Source: an uncultured Ruminococcus sp.
Lineage (GTDB): Bacteria > Bacillota > Clostridia > Oscillospirales > Ruminococcaceae
Assembly (NCBI GenBank): GCA_902800795.1
Contig: CADCFQ010000005.1
Span: forward strand, 36,499 to 100,498
Reading direction: 5' to 3'
DNA: 64,000 bases
Positions 50,701 through 58,359 of this stretch are shown in pieces (the first letter of the stretch is position 1; each line of letters opens with the position of its first letter). The position numbers were made by a program, and so were the translations under genes. The notes below the pieces were generated by a model that did not search any database, had not been told where the DNA came from, and was given only the letters and a program-made list of their open reading frames with translations.

Positions 50701-52065
50701 TCAAATATCGAATACTATCGTCGCTATCGTGAAGAATATCAGCGTCGAACAGGTGTCAACTATCGTTGTGATGAGCGGAGCCGCCATTATCGCAGGGTCA
50801 AGGCCGAGCTTCTTTGCGCCCATAGGAAGCATCGCCGCTATTAGCTTCGAGAGCACCACAGTCACCATTATCGCAAGGCTGACCGTGAACGCAAGCTTGT
50901 AACAATCCACCGACGTATCACCGTGGTACACGATTATTATCCTTATCGCATTTACCACCGCAAGGATGACACTGACTAAAAGGGCTATCCTGAACTCCTT
51001 GAATACGACCCTGAAAAAGTCCTTCATCTTTATCTCGCCGAGGGACATTCCTCTGATTATCATCGTCGAGGTCTGGGAACCGCAGTTTCCGCCTGTGCCG
51101 CTGAGCATCGACAGGAACGACACCAGCACAGGCACCACCGCAAAGGCCGCCTGATAGTGGTTCACCACCGCTCCTGTCAGCGTGGCCGAAAGCATAAGGA
51201 TAAGCAGCCAGGCTATCCTGTTCTTTGCGTGAGTGAAGACCGAGGTCTTGAAATAGGAGTCCTCACTGGGGGCAACGGCCGCCATCTTCGAGAAGTCCTC
51301 CGTTGCCTCTTCGGCCATGACATCCATAGCGTCGTCGAAAGTTACGATTCCGACCATTCTCTGTTCATTGTCCACAACAGGCAGAGACAGCAGGTCGTAT
51401 TTACGGAAAGCCCTTGCAACGTTCTCCTTGTCCTCGAGGGTGTCCACCGAGATGACATTGGTCTCCATAATATCGCCGATCTTGTCATCGTCATCGGCTG
51501 TGAGCACATCGAACAGTGTGAGCACGCCCACAAGCTTTCTGCTGTCGGTAACATAAAGGTAGTTAACTGTCTCCTTCACCATACCGACGTGCCTTATCCG
51601 CTCGATAGCCTCCCGGACAGTGTAGTTCCTGTGAAGATACACATACTCCGTTGTCATAATGGAGCCCGCACTGTCCTTGGGGTATTTGAGTATCGTGTTT
51701 ATCTGTCGTCTTGTTTCGGCGTCTGCATTCTTGAGGATCCTTGCAACAACGTTTGCAGGCATCTCCTCGATGATGTCAACTGTATCGTCCACATACAGGT
51801 CGTCGATGACCTCCTGCAGCTCCTTATCGGTGAACGCATTGATGAGCACCATCTGCATATCCGAATCCATATAAGCGAAAACGTCTGCTGCCGCATCCTT
51901 GTTCAGCAGGCGGAAAAGCAGCGGCAGCTGGCTCTTGCCTATCCTGCCCTCGTCATAAAACTGCTGCAATACAGCCGCAACGTCCGCTTCGTTCATATCC
52001 ATAAAGATCTCTCGGATCGCCTTGAAATTCCTGTTTTCAAGAAGATCCAGTACTGTGCTGTACAT
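50701..52065 (-). CDS. mgtE: magnesium transporter MgtE
   Basis: Mg2+-gated channel/transporter. The 454 residues contain the cytosolic N domain with helical repeats, two CBS domains (about 130-250), a connecting helix and five membrane helices with GNCGSQTSTMIIRG and a final TTIVDTCSTLIFF. The start ATG at 52065 has GAGGAGGG six nt upstream; the frame extends to 52161. It is preceded by a ~420-nt leader, suggesting RNA-level regulation. Confidence 0.95.
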   Translation of the reverse strand: MYSTVLDLLENRNFKAIREIFMDMNEADVAAVLQQFYDEGRIGKSQLPLLFRLLNKDAAADVFAYMDSDMQMVLINAFTDKELQEVIDDLYVDDTVDIIEEMPANVVARILKNADAETRRQINTILKYPKDSAGSIMTTEYVYLHRNYTVREAIERIRHVGMVKETVNYLYVTDSRKLVGVLTLFDVLTADDDDKIGDIMETNVISVDTLEDKENVARAFRKYDLLSLPVVDNEQRMVGIVTFDDAMDVMAEEATEDFSKMAAVAPSEDSYFKTSVFTHAKNRIAWLLILMLSATLTGAVVNHYQAAFAVVPVLVSFLSMLSGTGGNCGSQTSTMIIRGMSLGEIKMKDFFRVVFKEFRIALLVSVILAVVNAIRIIIVYHGDTSVDCYKLAFTVSLAIMVTVVLSKLIAAMLPMGAKKLGLDPAIMAAPLITTIVDTCSTLIFFTIATIVFDI

Positions 52066-52493
52066 CGTTATCCCTCCTCGGTTTAGCTGTACATTTTTTT
52101 GTACACCAAACGCAATAATAAGGGCGTACTCCTTCCGCAAACGAAATTCATACGCCTTCAAGGCAACAACGCACCACTATTCTCTTTGCAAACGGGCATA
52201 CTGATACTTATGTCAGTTCAGACAGAGATTTTTAAAAAGCTAAGGCTTCAAAAACACCTGTCTGATATGACGGAAGACCTGCAAGCCGTATGAGCGGACA
52301 TAGCTGTGCCGTGCTGCCTAAAGGTAGCAACACAGATCGTCCTTCGATATTTCAAGCCAAGGCGCCAATGATGACGCATAAGCTTTGCGATCGTGGGACG
52401 GTCGTATTATTACCGGCGTCATCCATCAGTTCTCAGCTCCTTTCAGCATTTTTAAGGTCGCCCGGGCTCACACCACGCCGACCATACTCTATT
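52066..52493 (-). promoter_or_regulatory. long structured leader of mgtE, class not recognised
   Basis: The transcript from the promoter at 52494-52522 has ~420 nt before mgtE. Strong pairings include GATGACGC (52416-52423) with GCGTCATC (about 52369-52376), a GGAC...GTCC helix enclosing CTGTG/CACAG and TTGCTACC/GGCAGCA (about 52285-52345), ATCAGACAG/CTGTCTGA (about 52216-52266), and GGCGTA/TACGCC near 52115-52165. I do not see the canonical M-box sequence (GTTAGGTGAGGCTCC). A cation-responsive riboswitch of divergent or new type, or a leader-peptide attenuator, are the alternatives. Confidence 0.5.
52352..52426 (-). CDS. possible leader peptide in the mgtE 5' region
   Basis: A 24-codon frame (starts MDDAGNNTT, ends VIIGALA) beginning at an ATG that follows AAAGGAG by about 10 nt. 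A seven-codon frame (MLKGAEN) ends at the TGATG where this one begins. The helix GATGACGC/GCGTCATC brackets most of it, so translation would alter the leader fold. No family recognised; it may be fortuitous. Confidence 0.3.
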   Translation of the reverse strand: MDDAGNNTTVPRSQSLCVIIGALA

Positions 52494-52522
52494 ATTATAC
52501 TCTCGTTGAGCCTGAATGTCAA
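52494..52522 (-). promoter_or_regulatory. promoter of mgtE
   Basis: On the minus strand TTGACA (52517-52522), 17 bp, TATAAT (52494-52499), directly after the terminator of the preceding gene. Confidence 0.85.
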
Positions 52523-52528
52523 TACACA

Positions 52529-52583
52529 AAAAAGCACAAAAACCGGCATATCCCCTGTTTTTTTCAGAGGATATGCCGGTTTT
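52529..52583 (-). terminator. terminator of the cell-wall repeat gene
   Basis: AAACCGGCATATCC (52540-52553) pairs with its complement at 52569-52582, and T-runs follow on the minus strand. Confidence 0.85.
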
Positions 52584-52589
52584 AAGATC

Positions 52590-54815
52590 TCAGTGTGCAA
52601 CTCCGTCGTTGTCGATGTTATAGCCGTCGATAGTTCGGTTTATAAGCATCATTCCGGTGGAGTCGAAGTAATAGCGCTTGCCGCCTATCACCTTCCAGCC
52701 GGTCACGGATGTTCCGTTGTCGTAGTTAAGGTATTTCTGGCCGTTCCAGCTTATCCAGCCGCCCTGGAGATAGCCGTCCTCGCCGAAGTTGTAAAGTGTG
52801 CCGTCGATATAAACGGGACCTCTGGTCATGACACCGTTTTCAAGAAAATACTTCTTTCCGTCAATGGTGGTCCAGCCGTTCTGGAGCTTGCCTTCGCTGT
52901 CGAAGTAGAACTCCGTTCCGTCTATCTCGCTCCAGCCCGCATTGGCTCTGCCGTCGTCGCCGAAATAGTAGGTGTCGTCGCCGGCTGTTACCCAGCTGTT
53001 TTTCTTGGTGCCGTTCTTGTCGATATAGAACACGCCGTTCTCGTCCTTATAAAGGCCTACCGACAGTCTGCCCTTGGAATCGAAGTGATATTCCTTATCG
53101 TCTATCGTCTTCCAGCCCGTAACTGCAACGCCTGTCTCGTCGAAGTAATAAATATGACCGCCGGCAGTCTTGAACTCGCTGGTCACAAACTTCTCTTCCT
53201 CGGTATCATAATACTTATAGTCGGCATCAACTCTAACAAGGCCGTCAGCCAGGGTGCCCTCTGTGGAGAAGGTATATTTCTTGTCATCCACCTCGAACTC
53301 ACCTGTCATAGCCGCACCTGTGGAGCCGAAATAGTAGCGGTCGCCGTCGATGGTCTTCCAGGTGTCGTGAGCCTTCTTGCCGGTATTCTCATCAAAGTAG
53401 AAATAATACCCTGCTATCTTCCTAAGACCCGTACACAGCGTATGGTCGGAATAGAAATAATACTGATAGAATACCGAGCCGCCGAACTCCTCATAGACCT
53501 TGCGGTCAAAAGCGGCAAAGGTCTTGCTGCCGTATTTTTTCTTCAGCTCATCTATCTTGTCCATATCGGGCTCTTCGCCCTCTTTATAGCTGTCCTTCTC
53601 ATATTTCGTAAGGTCGGAGACCTCGGTCTTGAACTGCTTTATCTTCTTCTTTTCGTCATCGGTATACTCATCGGTGTTTGTCCAGCCGACAGATGCCGCA
53701 TGGGTGGTGTGGTTGAAGAAGTAGGTGTAGCCGTCTATCTCCTCCCAGCCGTCAGCAACTATGCCGCCGACGCCGAAGTAATAAAGTCCGCTTGCGCCCT
53801 GCTGCCAGCCGTCGAGCAGCCTGTTCTTCGAGTTGAAGAAATAATAGTGGTCGTCCACCTTGATAAAGCCCTTTGCTGCCGAGCCGTCCTCCTTGAAGTA
53901 ATACTTATAGGGAGACTCCTGATACCAGCCCGTGGTCATCTTGCCCTCGTCGGTAAAGTGGTAGCGCTTGTTGTCGATAGTTATCCAGCCCTTTACCATT
54001 TCGCAGCCGTCGTTGAAATAGTAGGTAGCGTCATCTATCTTTGTAAAGCCCTTAGCGAGCTCTCCTGTCTCGGGATCAGCATAGTAATACTTCTTCTGCT
54101 GCTGCATCCAGCCCCTGTGGACGGCACCGCTGTCGCTGAAGTAATACCTCTTACCGCCTATCTCCTGCCAGCCTGTCATCATATGGCCGTCGGAGTTGAA
54201 ATAGTATATCTCCGAGTCTATCTCCACAAAGCCCACAGCCATCTTTCCGTCTTTGAGGAAGTAATACTGCTGATTGTTTATAGCCGCCCAGCCGGTGACA
54301 CGCTTGCCGGACTCGTCATAGTAATATCCGCCTGTGTCGTCGAAGCCCGTGTCCGGGAAGCCGTGGTCATCAAAATAATACTGGCCTCCGTTGAGCTCAC
54401 ACAGCCCTGTCCTGAAGATACCCGACTCATCCGAGAAATAATACTCCTCGCCGTCTATCTTCACCTGGCCACGCTGGATGATAGTATCCTTGACGTAATA
54501 CTTGTCCCCACGGTAGGTATGCCAGCCGTCCTTTTCGATATTGCCCTTGCTGTCGAACAGGTAGCAGGTGTTATCGATTATCTGATAGCCCTTAACACGC
54601 TCCATCGTTTTGGAGTCTATATAATAGGTATTATTATCATGGGTGTGCCAGCCTGCGGCATAATATGAGCCGTAATAAAGATATCCGCCGAAACCGGCTC
54701 CGAGCGCTATTGTACACAAAGCACAGGCAAAGGCGATCTTTGCCCTGTCACGTTTGAGTCTTTTGCGGTAACGGTAATTGACTGCGATCTGCTCGGGATC
54801 AACCGCTATGCTCAT
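52590..54815 (-). CDS. membrane-anchored protein made of cell-wall/glucan-binding repeats
   Basis: About 741 residues. After a short basic cytoplasmic tail there is one membrane helix (about residues 28-48) without a signal-peptidase site, then roughly thirty ~20-residue aromatic repeats of the choline/glucan-binding type (GWxxIxGKxYYFxxxGxM). The series is interrupted by one ~70-residue charged helical segment (about 375-445) with no repeats. No enzymatic domain is visible. It may bind teichoic acid, glucan or another polysaccharide and act as adhesin or scaffold. The start is uncertain: ATG 54815 is used; ATG 54827 and GTG 54836 are in frame, with GGAAGGA between them. Confidence 0.85.
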   Translation of the reverse strand: MSIAVDPEQIAVNYRYRKRLKRDRAKIAFACALCTIALGAGFGGYLYYGSYYAAGWHTHDNNTYYIDSKTMERVKGYQIIDNTCYLFDSKGNIEKDGWHTYRGDKYYVKDTIIQRGQVKIDGEEYYFSDESGIFRTGLCELNGGQYYFDDHGFPDTGFDDTGGYYYDESGKRVTGWAAINNQQYYFLKDGKMAVGFVEIDSEIYYFNSDGHMMTGWQEIGGKRYYFSDSGAVHRGWMQQQKKYYYADPETGELAKGFTKIDDATYYFNDGCEMVKGWITIDNKRYHFTDEGKMTTGWYQESPYKYYFKEDGSAAKGFIKVDDHYYFFNSKNRLLDGWQQGASGLYYFGVGGIVADGWEEIDGYTYFFNHTTHAASVGWTNTDEYTDDEKKKIKQFKTEVSDLTKYEKDSYKEGEEPDMDKIDELKKKYGSKTFAAFDRKVYEEFGGSVFYQYYFYSDHTLCTGLRKIAGYYFYFDENTGKKAHDTWKTIDGDRYYFGSTGAAMTGEFEVDDKKYTFSTEGTLADGLVRVDADYKYYDTEEEKFVTSEFKTAGGHIYYFDETGVAVTGWKTIDDKEYHFDSKGRLSVGLYKDENGVFYIDKNGTKKNSWVTAGDDTYYFGDDGRANAGWSEIDGTEFYFDSEGKLQNGWTTIDGKKYFLENGVMTRGPVYIDGTLYNFGEDGYLQGGWISWNGQKYLNYDNGTSVTGWKVIGGKRYYFDSTGMMLINRTIDGYNIDNDGVAH

Positions 54816-54857
54816 AGCATTTATCATTCCTTCCACACTTAGTCAAATATCCTTTAC

Positions 54858-54886
54858 ATTATACCACAGCCGCTCCCAAATTGCAA
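54858..54886 (-). promoter_or_regulatory. promoter of the cell-wall repeat gene
   Basis: On the minus strand TTGCAA (54881-54886), 17 bp with TGTGG at its end, TATAAT (54858-54863). Confidence 0.8.
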
Positions 54887-54929
54887 GAGTCTCCCTTCTA
54901 TTTTCACCTAATGTACACTTTTTTGTTTC

Positions 54930-55056
54930 AAGGCTCGACCGCACGGCTGTGATTCCGGCGAAATAACGCAGCTGAGCCTAAATGATCCGCCAGAGACATA
55001 AAAGTTTGGGTCGAGCCTTTTCAAAGGCTCGCCGCACGGCTTTGCCTCTGGCGGAT
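54930..55056. repeat. overlapping inverted and direct repeats
   Basis: AAGGCTCGACC (54930-54940) is inverted as GGTCGAGCCTT (55009-55019), which also forms a short hairpin with AAGGCTCG (55024-55031). ATCCGCCAGAG (54985-54995) is inverted at 55046-55056. The stretch around 54930-54960 is also an imperfect direct repeat of 55022-55053. Confidence 0.6.
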
Positions 55057-55179
55057 CTAACAGCTTTTGTTTATATTAGTAAAAGCCTACAGCTATTGAA
55101 AGTTACCGAGCCACAAAGGTTGTAGCTTACCACCCGGGACAGCGATCGAGCGAAGCGAGCGGAGCGGAAACGTATTGGG

Positions 55180-55328
55180 TGCAGGTGCACGCACCTGCCG
55201 GAGGCGCTCGAAAGGGGTGAATTCAAAAACAGTCCGGTGGATTGTTTTTGAAGAGGGGAAGCCCTGCAAGAGGGGCTTCCCCTTTGAAAAGCCAAGACGA
55301 AACTTTCCTCAAACTGCTTGCAGTTTGA
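55180..55328. repeat. row of four perfect short palindromes
   Basis: GCAGGTGC-AC-GCACCTGC, TTCAAAAACA with TGTTTTTGAA, GGGGAAGCCC with GGGCTTCCCC, and CAAACTGC-TT-GCAGTTTG follow one another downstream of the desulfurase-like gene. Stems are 8-10 bp. Confidence 0.6.
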
Positions 55329-55374
55329 CAAACAAGTGTGAAGCAAGTAAAGACACAGCACTATGCCCAAAAGC

Positions 55375-56499
55375 CTATATGCGCACAGCCCTGACCGCCA
55401 TGATAAGTGCCTCCGTCTGTCTGACACTGTTGAACGCCGAGGGCGAGAACCGCACTACCCCCTGACCAAGCGTCCCTATCGCCCTGTGGGCAAGGGGCGC
55501 ACACTGCAAGCCGCCCCTCAGCGCAAAGCCCCTGTCCCCAAGCAGCTTTGCCGTCTCCTCCGAGTGGCGCTCGCCGATGTTGAACGCCACTATCGGCGCA
55601 CGGGGCACATCAGGCTCATACAGCCGCACTCCCCTGATGCCCTTTATCCCCTCGATAAACCGCCTGCACAGCCCTTCCTCATGGGCACGGATAACGTCTA
55701 TCCCCTTGCGTTTCACAAAGCGGATACCCTCGCCGAGCCCCAGTATCCCCACTGTGTTGAGCGTTCCGCTTTCAAGGCGCTCCGGCATATCCGCCGTCTG
55801 CTCCAGCTGTGCCGAGGTGACACCCGTTCCGCCCTCGATTATCGTTGACAGGGCGTATTCGCCGTCCGAGATAAGAAGCCCCGTTCCTGTGGGCCCATAA
55901 AGCCCCTTGTGGCCGGCAGCGCAGATAAAGTTCATCCCGTCCGCCAGCGAAAGCGGCACCACTCCGCAGGCCTGTGCGCCGTCAACGATGAAGCATATCC
56001 CCTCGCTTTTGCAAAGCGCCGCTATCTCCCTTATCGGCATAAGCCGCCCGGTGACATTTGAAGCGGCGGTCACACAGACACATTTCGTGTCACTGCGGAT
56101 CAGCGAGCGGATGTTTTTCAGCGTCTGCTCGTCGTCTCTTCCCATCTCGAACACCGAAAGCCTTACCCCTGCCGTTTGGGTCAGGCGGAAAGCCGGTCTT
56201 GCCGAGGAGTTGTGCTCATAAGGCGATATAATAATGTGGCCGCCGTACTGCATCATCCCCTTTATCGCCATATTCAGCGCATATGTGCAGTTTGGCGTAA
56301 ACGCCACGTTCTCAGGCTGTGCGCCGAACATCCCTGCCGCAAGGTTCCTCACCTCATAGACCTTTTTTGCGGTCTCCACAGACAGTGCGTGGCCGCTGCG
56401 CCCGGGGTTTGCGCCATAGCGTTCAAGCGCCGTCTCACAGGCTCTCCTCACGCTCACGGGCTTAGGAAAGCTGGTCGCCGAATTATCGAAATAGACCAT
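55375..56499 (-). CDS. cysteine desulfurase family protein (class V aminotransferase)
   Basis: PLP enzyme of the NifS/SufS fold, 374 residues. MVYFDNSATSFPKP starts it, the PLP lysine lies in AAGHKGLYGPTGTG, and the persulfide-type cysteine in LRGGLQCAPLAHRAIGTL. This is the csd subgroup often found beside DUF3343 and selenium-related genes, rather than the IscS/SufS of Fe-S assembly. The ATG at 56499 is used; a GTG at 56508 is possible. It follows the DUF3343 gene after 17 bp. Confidence 0.85.
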   Translation of the reverse strand: MVYFDNSATSFPKPVSVRRACETALERYGANPGRSGHALSVETAKKVYEVRNLAAGMFGAQPENVAFTPNCTYALNMAIKGMMQYGGHIIISPYEHNSSARPAFRLTQTAGVRLSVFEMGRDDEQTLKNIRSLIRSDTKCVCVTAASNVTGRLMPIREIAALCKSEGICFIVDGAQACGVVPLSLADGMNFICAAGHKGLYGPTGTGLLISDGEYALSTIIEGGTGVTSAQLEQTADMPERLESGTLNTVGILGLGEGIRFVKRKGIDVIRAHEEGLCRRFIEGIKGIRGVRLYEPDVPRAPIVAFNIGERHSEETAKLLGDRGFALRGGLQCAPLAHRAIGTLGQGVVRFSPSAFNSVRQTEALIMAVRAVRI

Positions 56500-56516
56500 C
56501 AGCTGCACGCCGGCGG

Positions 56517-56723
56517 TCAGTTCTCCCGCCAGCCTATCCCCCTCTCTTTCAGGAGCTTCTTTATCTTTTCGGGTTCGTCTCTTACCTTTATCGAATAGCC
56601 GCAGCCCGAAGCCAGGTCTTTGGGCGTTTTCTCGATCTCACAGAAAAGCCCAAGCCTGTTAAGCAGCTCCTTTGCTTTTATCGCATAGGTTATTGATCTC
56701 ATTGCTATCAGATACAGTTTCAT
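56517..56723 (-). CDS. DUF3343 small protein (putative Se/S carrier-like)
   Basis: 68 residues. The pattern KLYLIAMRSITYAIKAKELL, followed by a Cys in LASGCGYSIKV and a charged C-terminal helix, is that of DUF3343. The family is annotated as a putative sulfur or selenium carrier partner of cysteine-desulfurase-like enzymes, which matches the gene immediately downstream. GAGGATG precedes the ATG at 56723. Confidence 0.8.
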   Translation of the reverse strand: MKLYLIAMRSITYAIKAKELLNRLGLFCEIEKTPKDLASGCGYSIKVRDEPEKIKKLLKERGIGWREN

Positions 56724-56843
56724 TTTATCATCCTCTTTTTCCCGGTGCAAAGCACCTTTACCCTGCCGCCGTTATCCGACCGCTGGTATATTATATGCAA
56801 GGATCACTCATCATGACACAAAAACACTGCTGGTGACAAAATA

Positions 56844-56874
56844 ACAGCTGCTCTCCAAAACGGAAAGCAGCTGT
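56844..56874 (-). terminator. probable terminator of the dockerin gene
   Basis: ACAGCTGCT (56844-56852) with AGCAGCTGT (56866-56874), extended by A-T pairs, and TTATTTTG following on the minus strand. Confidence 0.6.
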
Positions 56875-56983
56875 ATTATCATGCCTGTTCTGTTAAGTGT
56901 GCTGTCCTTTTTTAAAAAAGAAACAGAAGCTTTAAGAAAGAGTCTCCCCCGATACAAGTATAAAGCACCCGTATCAGCATAGA

Positions 56984-58285
56984 TCACCAGAGTTTTCTGG
57001 TGCCCTTTAAATGCGCCTTTATTGCAGTAACATCACCTGTTGTTATCTTCTGATCGCCGTCAGCCGCCATTGCACAGGCTGTTTCATATTCACCGAGCAA
57101 TGCGGTCTTTTTCAGGTGTTTCTTTATCGCCGAGATATCGGAAAGATCGGCCTTTGCATTGCCGTCAACATCGCCGGGAAGGTGAAGCTCAAAAGAGACA
57201 TCTTCTGTCAGCTTTCCGCCGGAAACTGTTGCCGAATACGTTCGTGAAACAAATTTTTCGGCACTCACGGTCATATCATAATCGCCGTCGGGAAGATCGG
57301 TGAGAGTAAACTTTCCGTCCTGCGAGGCATAGTCCACGCCGTCCACTGTGAGCGTGGCTGTCTCAGCTGAAAGAGCCGAGCCCTCGGGGGCTATCAGAGA
57401 AACATCAATAGTGATGTCATCACCTGTGTCTTTATATGGCACAAGGGTCTTTCCTGACAGTGTCTGCAACTGTGTCCCTGTCAGTGCGCCGCTGTAGGTG
57501 TTTGTACCGTCTGTCAGGATCTGACCGGCCTTGACCGTCACTATACCGTCCTCATATGCTGAAAAGTTCGCTATCTTTATGCTGTCAGTAGGAAAGCTGC
57601 ATCCCAGAGTGACAGAGCAGTTTTCAGTATAATGGATACCGCATCCGGAACTCTCATCCTTAGAAACGGCTTTGAACTTTCCGCCGTTAACGATCAGGTT
57701 ACCGCTGCCGGAAAAAGCAATACCTGCTTCATATCCCTGGGTCCCTCCTAAAAGTGTAACATCGCCGCCATTGACAACAATTGTTCCGCCTTCACTGTAG
57801 GTCACGCCATCAAACGGTGAAGTGGCCGTCATTTTGCCCATATTTGATCCGTAGCTCTGAGCATAGATCGTAAGTGTCAGCGGTTCAGAAAAATAGCTCT
57901 GTGCAAAATACAGACCACGGTACATGCCGTTGATAGTCAGATCTGCGCCGTCAGCAAGAATAAGATTGACATTTCCAAAGACGGACAGACGGTCATCGAG
58001 CGTCAGCTCACCTTCAACGATATACCAGCTCGTCGTTCCCGGATAACCAAACCCATCCTGGACAGCATCTGCTGTAAGCGGCCTGACATCATCTGCTATC
58101 TTGATCTTACCGTCAATGTCAAGGTAGTATTCCTGACCCTCACCAAGGGATCTGACATCAATGGTCTGCTCGGGATCGGCGCTTGTCCTGATAAGCGAGC
58201 CGCCGAGCATCTCCGCTGAGCTGACCGCACAGATCATAGCAAGACCAAGCGCTGCTGCTGTCAATCTTCTGATAAAACTCTTCAT
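56984..58285 (-). CDS. secreted dockerin-containing protein
   Basis: 433 residues. The ATG at 58285 has AGGAGAG upstream. A signal peptide (about 1-30) precedes a beta-rich region with GG/NGG repeats resembling a right-handed beta-helix (about 60-290), a carboxypeptidase-regulatory-like beta sandwich (about 300-370), and a C-terminal type I-like dockerin of two segments. The first calcium loop DVDGNAKADLSD is canonical; the second, AADGDQKITTGD, lacks the first aspartate. It should be secreted and attached to a scaffoldin. No catalytic residues are recognisable, so a binding or structural role is as likely as an enzymatic one. Confidence 0.87.
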   Translation of the reverse strand: MKSFIRRLTAAALGLAMICAVSSAEMLGGSLIRTSADPEQTIDVRSLGEGQEYYLDIDGKIKIADDVRPLTADAVQDGFGYPGTTSWYIVEGELTLDDRLSVFGNVNLILADGADLTINGMYRGLYFAQSYFSEPLTLTIYAQSYGSNMGKMTATSPFDGVTYSEGGTIVVNGGDVTLLGGTQGYEAGIAFSGSGNLIVNGGKFKAVSKDESSGCGIHYTENCSVTLGCSFPTDSIKIANFSAYEDGIVTVKAGQILTDGTNTYSGALTGTQLQTLSGKTLVPYKDTGDDITIDVSLIAPEGSALSAETATLTVDGVDYASQDGKFTLTDLPDGDYDMTVSAEKFVSRTYSATVSGGKLTEDVSFELHLPGDVDGNAKADLSDISAIKKHLKKTALLGEYETACAMAADGDQKITTGDVTAIKAHLKGTRKLW

Positions 58286-58359
58286 TATATCTCTCCTCAC
58301 ACCCAAAAATACTGCCGGAACAGCTTTCCATTACATATTAACACTCAAAGGCTCAGTTG

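Larger units (their letters stand above)
54816..55374. other. intergenic region with several inverted repeats
   Basis: 559 bp without a credible gene. It holds the promoter of the repeat-protein gene and two palindrome groups (54930-55056 and 55180-55330). Confidence 0.65.

Noticed and set aside
52066..52493. TPP, M-box or yybP-ykoY riboswitch upstream of mgtE
   Set aside because: CTGAGA and GATG words recall TPP, but the order and the other conserved parts are missing; the M-box and yybP-ykoY consensus sequences are also not found.
53516..53700. The non-repeat insert of the cell-wall repeat protein as an enzyme domain
   Set aside because: Charged helical sequence without any catalytic motif I recognise; too short for a typical enzyme domain.
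52290..54668. 792-codon open frame on the plus strand
   Set aside because: It is antisense to the repeat-protein gene. The repetitive coding sequence keeps this frame open; it has no ribosome site and gives a repetitive hydrophobic translation.
52590..54815. Regular repeats that at DNA level suggest a CRISPR or satellite array
   Set aside because: The periodicity is in-frame with ~60-bp units of a coding gene, repeats are degenerate, and there are no unique spacers or cas genes.
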